A stretch of DNA of 64,000 bases, taken from NCBI RefSeq assembly GCF_048771995.1, contig NC_133024.1, positions 687,001 through 751,000 on the forward strand. Reading direction: 5' to 3'. The stretch is from Taeniopygia guttata. Its lineage: Eukaryota > Chordata > Aves > Passeriformes > Estrildidae. The first letter of the stretch is position 1. Every line of letters starts with the position of its first letter. The position numbers and the translations under genes are program-made. The notes below the pieces were generated by a model. It was not told where the DNA came from and did no database searches. It saw nothing but the letters and a program-made list of their open reading frames with translations. Positions 1-11,035 of this stretch are shown piece after piece.

Positions 1-82
1 TCAATGCTCGTTACTGAATTCAAATTTGGAAGAGTTTCCTGGGGGAATTCTGATGAATAAGTTTTTTCTTTTCTGCCATCAG

Positions 83-201
83 CCTTCCGCCTCGCTCTTA
101 TCCAGCTTCATGTATCTGCTGTTAAATCGGATAATCTCCAACGAGCCTGTGGACTGGTGAGGGAAGCATCAGCTAAAGGAGCAAAACTTGTGGCTCTACC
201 T
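83..201 (+). CDS. NIT2: NIT2 exon 2
   Basis: Encodes residues 4-42, starting FRLALIQL, the first beta strand of the nitrilase fold, and ending KLVALP just before the catalytic Glu. The acceptor is gccatcag and the donor is GTGAGT at 202. The first two bases complete a codon begun in the missing exon 1. Confidence 0.95.
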
Positions 202-3200
202 GTGAGTAAAGATCATGGCCTGCTTAGCCCTTATGTTTCAAACCCTTCAGAACCTCTTTCTAGTGTTATTAATGCAACATATATTCCTCTTCCTCCCTGG
301 ATAGCTTAGATGCTGTATGAGGCTTCAAAATAAAACTAAAAGCTAAAAAATCCCAGGGCCTGTATCAGCAGCACATTAAGAGGTGGGGAATGAGAAGGGA
401 AACAAAGAACAGGTTGATCTTTTTTGTAGTGTAAGATTCTGGTAAAGTTTTTGCTGGTTTAAATCCTAGGCAATACCATCATTGATATAGTCTGAATTCA
501 GGTAAGGGACACTGTAGTTTGAATCTTTGCTGAAGAAGTGTAGAAAAAGGCAATTTTCAGCTAAAGCATGTTGACATGAAGGTGAAAGACCATACACAGT
601 AGCTCTCTTTGCTGTAAGCATTCCAGATCCATGAGAAACAAAACAGACTTAAAATATACTTCCAGCAGGTCATTTGTGGCTGAATTATGATTAAGACACG
701 TTTCTCTTATGACTTCCGTATGTGGAAAAATGATCAATCACTTCTGACTCACTTTTTGAACTTTAGCCATAATTATTTTGCTGAATTTTCACACAATGGG
801 TGTGCTGGCAACAGGGTGGGCTTCTCAGTGCAGTTTGAGCTTTTCTCCTCTCTTCATGGAGAGAGAGTAACCTTGTGTTACTCCTGTACATCTGACACAG
901 GAGTGCAAAGTTCATCTCTGGTGAACTTTGGGTCTCAGTTTTACACATAGAATGTTTTCTCTCCCGCTGTCATGGGGGAAGCATTGAGCAACCTTCCCAG
1001 CTCCTCTGTGCTAACATGGTTCTTGTGTTGCAAATGTGACCATTCAGTGTTCTGCCTCCTGTGTAGAGATTACTATTATTTACTGGCTTCACCATGTGTA
1101 CAGACATTGAATTTTCCAGACTTATTTAGCTGAGATACTCACCTTGTCAACAAAGATTTATGCTTTTAGAATACAAGTTGTCAAACACAGGCAAAGCGTT
1201 TCACAGACATTTGGGAAATACATTTTGTATTGACATTAGTGCATGAACATGAAATACTGTCTCCCCATTGTTTTGTTTCTTTGGGGGGTTCATTTTTTGT
1301 TTTAATAACTTTACATAAAGGAAAGTAACTCATATTGAATATATGAAGATGGAGGCTGCTGGCTTTGCTTTCACTTCTTTGAAGTTCAGCCCAGATTTCA
1401 AAAGCCTAGGAACCTCATTTTGACAGCCTGCAGAGATTTCCCTTCCTGCTACTTCATCTACAGGTTGTGCTGTGGGTTAGCTTATACCTGCTGGCCTAGT
1501 GCCCTGTATAGGGAAAAAAAAAAAACCTTTCTAGCTTGGGTTCATTTATTCCACTTCAGTAGAACCTACCTCAGTTGTTATGAAGTTTGCTTGAGCAGAT
1601 AAAGCAGAAATGTTTATTGTGCTAGTCACAGCTTGATTTTTTTTCTCCCTTTTTCTTTGTGGGGGTGGGGGTGTGTTTGTCACTTGTGATGAGCGAAGGG
1701 AACAATGGAGGTGTCTGTGCTGGGAGTCCCTTTCTCACACAAGAGAAGTTGCTGCCACAGTTTGATATCCTATCTGAGGCCTCCAGCTGTACTCCTTCAG
1801 GGTACAAGAAAGTGTTGGGTGGAGTGTCCTACCTCCTCACAGAGCTGGCAAGTGTAATGCAGAGTGAAAGTGCTTCATGCTTTGGTGTCTCAAATACCAC
1901 TAGCCCACCTATCTTGGGCATCTAAACTACTCTGGTAATCTGACTGTGTAAAGATTACTTGTCTAGTTCTAAAGGGATGGCAAATCTTTAACTAAGGCCT
2001 AAGGTGGAGAACACTCTTCAGTTGTGAGGAAATAGTGTTTAAAGGATTGTTTTAACAAAGCAATAAGTAATTTTGAGAAATGCATGCTTTTGCAGATGTC
2101 CTTTTAAAAATTAAGCAATCATGGGCTGTGTATGAGCATGAGCATTTCACAGTTTTGAGAGGATCTATGAGCTTGTGACTTTCAAATGAGTTGTGTTGAA
2201 CTTGGCTCCGCATTCTGATGTGAACATCCCTTGTGTTCTTGTTAAGCCCAGAGCAGTGTATGTGCTGGCCTTACAGCTTGCATATAGTCTTAGCTCATGT
2301 TCTATTTGGCATGCACTCCACAAACACACCTCTTTTGGTGTGTTTGAACACACAAAACACAATTGTTCAAGTCCCTCTGGCCTTCCTGGCGTTTTCTGGT
2401 TCGCTTACTGAGCTCCCATATACTAAACTCATGTAACCAAAGGTTGTTTGAGAGTATGATTAGAGAGGAGTTTGAAAAGTTAAGTACATCTCATTGTAGT
2501 GGTGTTACTGGATTTTAGCTTTTTTTTTTTTTCCCCATTTAATTCTAGGAATGCTTTAATTCTCCATATGGAACCCAGTACTTTAAGGAGTATGCAGAGA
2601 AGATCCCTGGGGAATCAACACAAAAGCTGTCAGCAGTTGCAAAGGAGTGCAGCATATATCTCATTGGAGGTAGTTTACTCTTAGTGACCATCTCACTGGG
2701 GGAAAAATGGGCAATGTCTGTTACTGCCATTAGATCAAAATAATACAGTGGGAGAAATCTCTATTCTTGCCTTTAAAAAGGATCGATTCCGGAAGAGGAT
2801 GGTGGAAAGCTCTATAATACATGTACTGTCTTTGGGCCTGATGGTGCTCTGCTGGCAAAGCACAGGAAGGTAAGATGGCAGAATATTGTTATGAAAAGTT
2901 TTCTCAGCAGTGTTGCACAAATTATTTCATCTTGTGAAATAATACCACTTAAAGGTGATATAAATCAGGAGAATCTTGCATTAATAATAAGTTGTATACC
3001 ATCACCCATGAAATTTCATGCTACTTTTATTTGGGGCATGTAAACACCACTTCAAAAAGTGGTCATAAATTTGTTCTGGATAAGGATGAAAAAATGCTGG
3101 AAGGTGTAATTGGCTTTCCCTATGTATGCTGGGAAAACCATGATAAAGAGTAAAACGTGATCCAACTCATATATCTCTTTACCGTGGCCTAAGTCTAAAA

Positions 3201-6200
3201 CACAGTCCCACCTGAAACGGATCAGGATTTTCCCTCAGCTTCCTGATGGATTTAGTCCTTCTGTTGTAATAAATACTGTTCTTCACATACTTTGTGCTGT
3301 ACATGTGATTAGTGCAGACATGCAGAGTCCAAATTAAGCTGTCACTGCTGTTTGTGGTAGATATTTGCTTGCTGTCATCTCCACCTCATCATTGCTTTGT
3401 GGCTTTTGGAAAACTGCCTCCCATTTGTAACTCCAGAGTCAGTTTTCCTTCATGGACTGTTCTGTTCGTTCTTATCTCTATTTTCTGTTCATGGGACTGT
3501 GCACACAGGAATCTGTCCATGAATGGACAACAGCTTTTTTCTTTAAAGGATAAGCCAAAAAGATAATGCAGGGTTACTTGGAACAATAAGGTGGTGTGGG
3601 TATTAATTTATTCTGTTTGCTGATTCTACTTTAGCATGACTTACTAGATCACCTTGAGCAGTTCTGTGTCACCTTCCACCTGTCACAGCACAGCAGTCTG
3701 CAAGCCCAGGAGCTGCTCGTAGAGTGAGTGCAGGCTTGTGCTAAGGATGAACAAATAATAAAACAAAACCAGTTCTGTTGCTGGGAAGCTCCAGTCACAA
3801 TGGAACAACACCTTCCATTGCAAGGGAGGATAAAGGCAGCTGCAGGCCCTCAGAGGCATCTGCATAGCTGAAGTCATGGGAATTTGGTGGCTTGGTGAAG
3901 GTATTTTCTTGAGAAGTTTTACAGGATTGGGACTCAAATGTTAGAGACAAATGATTAGGTCAAGACATCTAGCTGTTTTGCATGTATTTGCAACTTTAGA
4001 CGTGTATATTTCTGTACAGAAGGAAATACTTTAAATCTTCTTTTGGGGAATCTGACAATCTTAAGCAATGTTTACTTTGGATCCTGACAAAAGATATTGA
4101 TAGTCTAGATAACAGTAGAAAACACATGCCTAAAGAGGCTCAAATACCAAGCAGAGAAATTGTTAGTAATTATTATTAATCATAGTATAATTGCAGGTTC
4201 ATTTGTTTGACATTAATGTTCCTGGGAAGATACAGTTCAGAGAGTCTGAAACACTGAGTCCAGGGAATAGTTTCTCCATGTTTGACACACGTGAGTATAA
4301 AATAAGCTCTCTCTTTAAGGAGCTCTACTACAGTAACACTGCAGTCACTCTGGAGTTTTCTTCCCCCTCCTCCTTTCCAGCAGTGGATTTTAAGACTATC
4401 AGACTGAGCATTTGATGACAAATATAGTTTAAGTTTGCTTCAAGTGTTTGGGTCACTTCTGAAACTTTTAAAAAGGTGGTGTGGTTGCAAAAGGATAGAG
4501 GAGTAGAAAGGGTTGAAACATATGTCACCCCCCTTGCCTTAATTGTATTCATTTGTTAGAAGTGATGGTATTTTTTAATAGTAGTTACAGCTTGAAAATA
4601 GTTCTTAATAAAACGTGGCCTAGAAAGTATGTAACAGCTACAGTGGTACATTGCTCCATGTGAGGATGATATAATAATGGAGACAACTAAATCAGGAATC
4701 CCATTCCTGCCTTCTTGAATCAACCACCTCAGATAAAAAAGCAAAATACCTACTCCTTCCCACCCCATATTGGTCAAAAACTGACAGAATCTGTTAACTG
4801 AGCTCTCCAAAGAGTCTTGTCTGCCACAGTCCTTTCTCCTCCGTGCAATGTGCGTGCTCTAAGGAGGTACATTACTATTTTTACTCCATGGAAAGCAGGG
4901 AGTGTTTCCTTTTATTGAAAAGAAAATAATTGAAAAAACTGCAGCTAAATGAGAGAGGAATATGTTGCACAAAGACCTGATACAACATGATTTTGTGGAA
5001 ATTACTTTTCTTAAAGGGTAGATAAGACTGCTTCTCACACTTTTTCTGTCATCTTGAAGTATGACTTCTCCCCCAACAATAGCCAGTGCTTGTTGGACAC
5101 ACATTTAAATATAGCTCCTTTTGTTGCCGTGAGCCGTGCAAAATAAAAAATGTTGGCAGGACGGCTACAGGGAGCCTTGTGCTTGTTTTGTGCACTTGTG
5201 TAGTGATATGACTGCTGTCTCTTGTGTTTTGGGAACAGCATACTGCAAAGTGGGCCTGGGCATCTGCTATGATATGAGATTTGCTGAGATGGCTCAAATC
5301 TACGGCCAGAAAGGTGAGACTGGGTCACCTAAGGGAACTGGGCAGCCCTAAGCCGGGGCTAGCCAGGGCTGGTTCTGAGTGCTGCCTGCTGGGTGATCCC
5401 TGTGATCAGGCATTCCTGGATCCCTGTGAGCAGGCATTCCTGGATCCCTGTGAGCAGGCATTCCTGGATCCCTGTGATCAGGTATTCCTGGATCCCTGTG
5501 ATCAGGCATTCCTGGATCCCTGTGATCAGGTATTCCTGGATCCCTGTGATCAGGCATTCCTGGATCCCTGTGATCAGGCATTCCTGGATCCCTGTGAGCA
5601 GGCATTCCTGGATCCCTGTGAGCAGGCATTCCTGGATCCCTGTGATCAGGCATTCCTGGATCCCTGTGAGCAGGCATTCCTGGATCCCTGTGATCAGGCA
5701 TTCCTGGATCCCTGTGAGCAGGCATTCCTGGATCCCTGTGATCAGGCATTCCTGGATCCCTGTGAGCAGGCATTCCTGGATCCCTGTGAGCAGGCATTCC
5801 TGGGTCCCTGAGATCAGGCATTCCTGGATCCCTGTGATCAGGCATTCCTGGATCCCTGTGAGCAGGCATTCCTGGATCCATGTGATCAGGCCTTCTTGTC
5901 CCTGCCAGTAACACAGAATGCATCCTGGGGCCAAGACTCACAGAGTAAAGTAACCATCACTTCCTGATCCACACGTGCTGGTGGAGCGATGGAGCTGGGT
6001 ATCCCCACCGCAGCTCTTGGCTGATGTAACCTGTTACGCATGGACTGGCTCTGTTTGGTTCCATTCTGGCAAGGCTGGGACGTGTGGAAAGGAACTTCAC
6101 CTTGGGTTTCAGTGTGAAGGGCCTCTCTTCCCCTTAATGATGCTTGAGTTCTAATTGTCTCTTAACAAAGGTTGCCAGCTGCTGATATATCCAGGGGCTT

Positions 6201-7156
6201 TTAACATGACAACAGGACCAGCTCACTGGGAACTCTTACAAAGGGGACGGTAAGATCACAGTAAAAGTTTATCCCCCTATTCTAGAGGAGTTTTGGTGCA
6301 TGAAACTCAACTTTTTTGTGTTCCAAATGACACTTGTGGTTCAGAAGTAGTGCTGCAGGGCCACTCAGCCATTGGAGCTGTACCATCCCTCAAGCCTTGC
6401 ATGGGACACCAAAATTATTTTATTGTCGAGGAGAAAAGCAGGAAGTTATTGGCCTTTACTCCTGCCTGCCCCTGCTATGCCCTTTCAATGACCCTTTCCC
6501 ATGGCTTTATAAGCACCCTTCACACACAGATTCTAGAGAGAAGAGCCAGTAACCATTTGGGAAGTGCTCTAATTACAGGTAGAAATAGACTCTGAGATTC
6601 CTGAATGCAGTATTATTTATTCATTTGGTCAGCTTCAATCAATCTTGCTGCATACTGAATGAACCTGTGAATTCCATGATATTCTATGTACTAACTCTAG
6701 CCAGGTGCTAGAGACTTCTCTTTCCAGGGTCTTCTTTCTCTGACCTTTGTATCATTCACAGTTTGGGCTAGTCATTTAGAGGATATATAGCTTGTCCTTC
6801 GGAGTGGATTCTTTCTCTTCTGCTTAATTAAATGGTATTATAAAAACTAATTCTTCTCAAGTTTTCCCCCCCTTCCTTCATTTTTCTGTGAACACAGAGC
6901 TGTTGATAATCAACTCTACGTAGCTACTGTATCTCCTGCTAGAGATGAAAAAGCATCCTATGTTGCCTGGGGACATAGCACTGTAGTAAATCCATGGTGA
7001 GTTCAATAAAACATACCACCTTCAGTAAAAAATATTTCAGTTGGCAGTCACACTTCAGTCCTACTTTTCCATCTACTGTTCAAACTGCAAATTCTTGGTA
7101 AAAAGCACATGAGACTTGAACCTACATTCTCAAGATCATAATTTAAAATAGCCAAA

Positions 7157-7201
<45 letters not shown>

Positions 7202-8568
7202 CTAGAACTAGTTTGAGTATGTATTCATTTTGGTAGTAAAGATGCTACTTAGCACTGGGATTAAGCATTAGTTGAACTGCTGTTGTCCCTGAAGTTCAGT
7301 CCATTGAATGCTATGCATAGGGTAATTCTCTTAAACAGCTTACACAGAACTATCTCATTTCCTCAAAGAACAACACTGCTTTGACATAAGAAAGAACAAG
7401 AAGAATGTCTTCAGCTAGAGAAGAGAGATTCTGACTTGAGCAGAAGTCACGCAGGTGCAAAGGAGGTAAAAGTGACCAAATCTTCAGGCAGATGTTTTTC
7501 ATTCAGATAAATCTACTGATAGCTGACTTCCAAGCTGTTTGCAAGTGAGAAAAAATGTCTGTGTCTTGGGCTTTTAACTTTATATGATGAAAGCAGTGAC
7601 AAAACCCTTGGGGGAGACACAATCATGTTCAGTAGCTCATGCAGAGTAAAACTACACTATTAAAAGCCATTAGGGTCTTCAAAGGAGAAAGTGTTCATCT
7701 TTGCCAGTGTGGTTGTTCCTTTCCCCTTGAGGTATGTCGCATGCTTACAGGCAGTGGTTTTCAGAGTGGCTTTTACCACAGTTCTTGATCTTTGAAAGAC
7801 ACTTATGTTAAGTATGCATATATCACATATAGAAAGTGCCACATATAAACCCTGGAAGCCATTTCTATCATGCCAGAGTTTTAGGACAGCCCTGTAGTTA
7901 CAGCTGTAGGCGTCAAGGGTAGGAACTGCTTTTTGTACAAACAGCAGCAACTGCACCGATGCCTTGAAACCAATGTGTTAATCCTGTGAACAAATGTACT
8001 TAATTTTGCAGGGGTGAAGTCATAGCCAAAGCTGGGGCTGAGGAAACAGTTGTATACACAGATATAGGTAAGGGAAAAATTGGTTTTGTTTTTTCCCCCA
8101 CTTTTTTTCTTGAGTACAGGATATGACACTAAGGAGGGACAGTTTTTTTAAGTCTATGTCCTTACACATGCAACTGCAGATGATGCAGCATTCCCCTGCC
8201 TTGTCCACCTTTGCTAGGTTAAAGCAAGAACCAGCAGCACTATCCTGTTCTACATACAATATTCTAGAGCTGTACCCTTCTAGTTCACTCCCTTAGGCAG
8301 AAGGTGCCACCTTAGGAAAGAGCAAAGCTGAGGCTTCCTTCAGCCCTGGCTGCTCACCTGCAGTGCCCTACCACCCCATTCTCCATCACAGTTGCTATTT
8401 TCCATATCCTACCTCAGAGCAAGTCAGGAGCTTTCTTTTTTGGCTGCTGTTCTCTTAACTCTTTTCTTCTCTCCTGCAGATCTAAAGAAACTTGCAGAAA
8501 TACGTCAGCAGATTCCTATTTTAAGCCAGAAGCGTTGTGATCTCTATGGTGTAGAGATGAAAAAGTGA
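83..8568 (+). CDS. NIT2: NIT2, omega-amidase (exons 2-10; 5' partial)
   Basis: Omega-amidase NIT2 is a nitrilase-superfamily enzyme that hydrolyses alpha-ketoglutaramate and alpha-ketosuccinamate to 2-oxoglutarate and oxaloacetate, in cytosol and mitochondria. The coding exons read here are 83-201, 2549-2669, 2781-2869, 4197-4290, 5239-5313, 6171-6249, 6898-6996, 8012-8067 and 8480-8568; every junction is GT-AG and in frame. The product aligns throughout with human NIT2 (276 residues) from memory. If three residues come from the missing first exon, as in human, the total is 275. The nitrilase triad is visible: Glu43 at the start of exon 3, Lys112 at the end of exon 4, and Cys153 in GICYDMRF of exon 6. 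The C-terminus ends in EMKK, one residue shorter than human. Exon 1 and the promoter lie upstream of position 1. No disabling change is seen, so the gene looks functional. It is convergent with TOMM70. Confidence 0.96.
2549..2669 (+). CDS. NIT2: NIT2 exon 3
   Basis: Begins with the GAA codon for catalytic Glu43 (ECFNSPYG) and continues through [10 protein letters not shown] to YLIGG. The acceptor follows a strong poly-T tract (2520-2532); the donor is GTAGTT at 2670. It ends one base into a Gly codon. Confidence 0.95.
2781..2869 (+). CDS. NIT2: NIT2 exon 4
   Basis: Encodes [13 protein letters not shown] through LLAKHRK; the last residue is catalytic Lys112. The donor is GTAAGA. The acceptor is unusual, with five A residues directly before AG (ctttaaaaag), so the pyrimidine tract is displaced upstream. 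Frame and homology still fix it. Confidence 0.94.
4197..4290 (+). CDS. NIT2: NIT2 exon 5
   Basis: Encodes residues 113-143: [14 protein letters not shown] through SFSMFDT, then the first base of Pro144. The acceptor is ttgcag and the donor is GTGAGT. Confidence 0.95.
5239..5313 (+). CDS. NIT2: NIT2 exon 6 (nucleophile Cys)
   Basis: Encodes [19 protein letters not shown] to GQK. Cys153 in GICYDMRF is the nitrilase nucleophile. The donor GTGAGA at 5314 lies about 80 bp before a 24-bp minisatellite in the following intron; reading through the donor would add 11 residues and then stop before the array. Confidence 0.95.
5395..5897. repeat. 24-bp minisatellite, about 21 copies, in NIT2 intron 6
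   Basis: Tandem unit of 24 bp, built as ggatccctgtgatcaggcattcct with permutation, about 21 near-identical copies. Two subtypes differ by TGATCA versus TGAGCA; copies 4 and 6 carry gtattcc instead of gcattcc, and the last copy is degenerate. Because 24 is a multiple of three and the unit lacks stops in most frames, several frames on both strands stay open for more than 170 codons. These are not genes. High copy identity suggests recent expansion and likely length polymorphism. Confidence 0.97.
6171..6249 (+). CDS. NIT2: NIT2 exon 7
   Basis: Encodes [20 protein letters not shown] through LLQRGR; YPGAFN and GPAHWE are hallmark nitrilase-family segments near the active site. The acceptor (cttaacaaag) is rather weak; the donor is GTAAGA. 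Confidence 0.95.
6898..6996 (+). CDS. NIT2: NIT2 exon 8
   Basis: Encodes [18 protein letters not shown] through WGHSTVVNP, ending with two bases of a Trp codon. The acceptor is aacacag and the donor is GTGAGT. Confidence 0.95.
7159..7196 (+). repeat. Poly(A) tract of about 38 bases
   Basis: Uninterrupted A run in NIT2 intron 8, about 160 bp after exon 8. No recognisable retrocopy precedes it. It is a simple mononucleotide repeat and its length in an assembly may be unreliable. Confidence 0.95.
8012..8067 (+). CDS. NIT2: NIT2 exon 9
   Basis: Completes the Trp codon, then encodes [18 protein letters not shown] and the first base of Asp247. The acceptor is ttttgcag and the donor is GTAAGG. Confidence 0.94.
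8480..8568 (+). CDS. NIT2: NIT2 exon 10 (stop codon)
   Basis: Encodes [14 protein letters not shown] through YGVEMKK and a TGA stop at 8566-8568. The acceptor is ctcctgcag. The human protein has one extra C-terminal Pro. Confidence 0.95.
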
Positions 8569-9240
8569 AGCTGGGTGAAGAGGGAAGGTTCAGCTGTCAC
8601 AATGCCTGTTGCCTTCATCTTCGGAAGGATTTCCTCAGTAGTTGCTCCACAATTTACTACCTAATGTGCCAGTTAAGAAAACACCACCTAACCAAAAACT
8701 TGGTGCAATTCTAGTATGATTGAACTATAACTTTTGTATTCCACTCATACTTCAGTATTTCATAGTATTTTACAGGTAGGATAAAGATGGAGATGAAAAC
8801 AGTTCAACACAGCAGTGATTAACACTGATTTTTAGTCATCATAATGTTTTAGTTACCTTCTGAGGGCTGTTTTGTAGAACACAGAAATGGAAATCTTGTT
8901 TTCTGAAACTCAAGTCAGCTTTGGTATTATGAATTTTTCAGTGAATTGTCAGAAAATCTAGAAGCATGATTCTTCTCTGTCCTTTTTAGATGTACGTGAC
9001 TTAACCAAGGTCCTTGAATGCTCTACTTTTAACTTGGGAAGCTTAAAATTTAACACACTGAGCAAAACAGGCCAAATTCTGCTCTGCTCTACTCAGGACA
9101 CTGCAAGAAGCTGCCAGACAGAGCTGCTCCTATAGAAGAATCTGTGACAGTTTTTGGTTCATGTGTTTTGTCTGGATCTGTGTATTAAATTCTCCTTATG
9201 GCAAATGCTGTTCACTGCTGAAGTGACACAGGTTGCTGTG
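8569..9240 (+). other. NIT2: Probable NIT2 3'UTR
   Basis: Non-coding sequence after the NIT2 stop, without a recognisable repeat. An ATTAAA hexamer at 9184-9189 is followed about 45 bp later by a GT-rich element (ggttgctgtgttg). This makes it the nearest plausible cleavage site and gives a 3'UTR of roughly 0.65 kb. A later AATAAA at 10052 is an alternative. Confidence 0.55.
9184..9189 (+). terminator. NIT2: Candidate NIT2 polyadenylation hexamer ATTAAA
   Basis: ATTAAA about 0.6 kb after the NIT2 stop, with a GT-rich downstream element at about 9230-9246. Usage is inferred from motif and position only. Confidence 0.45.
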
Positions 9241-10037
9241 TTGTTACAGTAATTTTTCTTTGCTCTCCCTACTGCTTCCTTAACAAAATGTCTGAGTGGG
9301 TTTTACTTCTGCTGCCTGGAAAAGGCTGAGAGCAGTCGGGTTGGAAACCCTCCTGCCCACAGTCTCCCAGTAGACTGCTCTGTACTTGAATGCATTATTG
9401 CCATGGGCAGCTGCCATCCACACTCCTTACTGTGCTGCTTTTGCTGGACACAAACTGATTGAGAAAAATGACTTTAAAATACTGCAAACCAACCAAGCAC
9501 ATTGCACTTCTGGTTTTGGGGTTTTTTTGAAGGAAGACATCTTTTAATGTAAAAAGAATGTAACAATTTATGCTTTTTTTTCCTTGGAATGAAAAAAAAA
9601 GCAACTTACCAGCCTTCACTGATAAGCTTTTGGTTTTCCAGCAGCATAAAACAGAAGTAAGGCTAAAAAAGATTTCAAAATACAAGAATGGGAGGGAAAG
9701 AAGGTTTTGTCTTGCTCTACCTAACCACATTTCCCCCAAAACCATCTTATATTTCATTCACGTTCACCAGTCCTCTTCCCAAGTTTTTTGGGTTTCTGGG
9801 GGTTTTTGTTTTTTAACATTTTGGCTTCTCTGCAATGAGCTTGGTGTGTTTTATAAATAAGAACAAACATTCAGCCAAGCCCTGACACATCCTTCCCCTC
9901 AAAAGCCAGATCCCATCATTCCACTTGGTGGCATTCTGTATCAGCAGGTGTTTTTGGTCTGTTTCACTGCATTTTGGGGTACATACTGCACAGGAACTTT
10001 TAAGAAACAAGTCACAGAGTACAAGGTGAAATGAAGG

Positions 10038-10043
10038 TTTATT
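10038..10043 (-). terminator. TOMM70: Candidate distal TOMM70 polyadenylation hexamer
   Basis: TTTATT on the plus strand is AATAAA on the minus strand. The minus strand then reads a GT-rich element (ttgtactctgtgacttgttt). A plus-strand AATAAA at 10052-10057 sits 14 bp away facing the other way. Confidence 0.45.
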
Positions 10044-10928
10044 TGTTGAAAAATAAATATTAAAAAATTAACGATTTACCATTTGAGCCGAGTGTCCTGC
10101 ATTAGATTAGTGCTTCCCACATACTCAGCAGCCCCATATCCATGATGGCCATGGTCAGGCTCCAACTTCTAAGCCATAATAACTATTTTCTCTCTTTCCC
10201 TCCCATCTCTCTACTAGTTCAACACACAGGAGTAAATAAACACTACCTTTGGAGGATTAAAGTAGTGCAGGACTCTCATGGGCTGACCACTTAAATCTGA
10301 GAAATGCAGTTTGCAACAGCTAACAGAATCTGTGGTCTGAACTCTCCTCCCTGGAATCCCACATGGAGAGGATGGATGAAAATCGATTACAGCCTACTTT
10401 GGTGAACTCAGCTGAAGAGCTGAAATAAGCTCGGTTCTTTTCAGTCTATGAGGACAACTTCTAAGCACCTTGTTTCAGTAGGGTATTTAGCAGGGTCTCC
10501 AGTGCGCTGCACTCAGAAATGATGCAGATGGGACTGAGAATTTGCAAGGCTTTCACTGAAAAAAAGTACACTGTCAGTTCTTAGCCACAGTACTTGAAGC
10601 AGCCAATACCCAACCTTTGTGTTGGTAGAAAACAGGCACTTTTAAGTGTCCATATGACACATATGCACCAGTGTTCTGTAAGTCCAGGAAACTAATCAGT
10701 AACAACCCTGAAACAGTTCCAGAATTTCAGTCTGCAAGAATTTAAATTATTTTTGAAGAAATGGCAGAAAATTGGACAGTGTTAGGATTGCTGGGCTCGG
10801 TAAACCTGCATCTAAGCTGCTCTTGGTAGTTCCAGAGTAAGTTACAATATAACTTTCCAGTGCATGTTAGTTCCCTCTTCCCTTTCCATCTGCAATTAGA
10901 TCCTAGGAATTCAAGTCACAGCTTAGAC

Positions 10929-11035
10929 TCATGGAATATGCTGAGTTGAAGGGGCCTGTCAGGATCAGAGTCCAACTCCCGGCCCCAAGAATCACACCAT
11001 GTGCCTGACAGCATTGTCTCTGTGAACAGCAGGGA
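10929..11035 (-). mobile_element. CR1 LINE fragment (3' end)
   Basis: The reverse complement matches the conserved CR1 3' region: the plus strand reads catggaatatgctgagttg, then gtccaactcccggcccca and aatcacaccatgtgcctga. It is about 105 bp, truncated and diverged, and lies in the TOMM70 3'UTR. Confidence 0.8.

Noticed and set aside
5281-5941. Four overlapping frames of 170-197 codons with 8-residue repeats
   Set aside because: They come from the 24-bp intronic minisatellite, whose unit length is a multiple of three, and are out of frame with NIT2.
7159-7196. Poly(A) tract as the tail of a processed retrocopy
   Set aside because: The sequence before it resembles no gene and I see no convincing target-site duplication.
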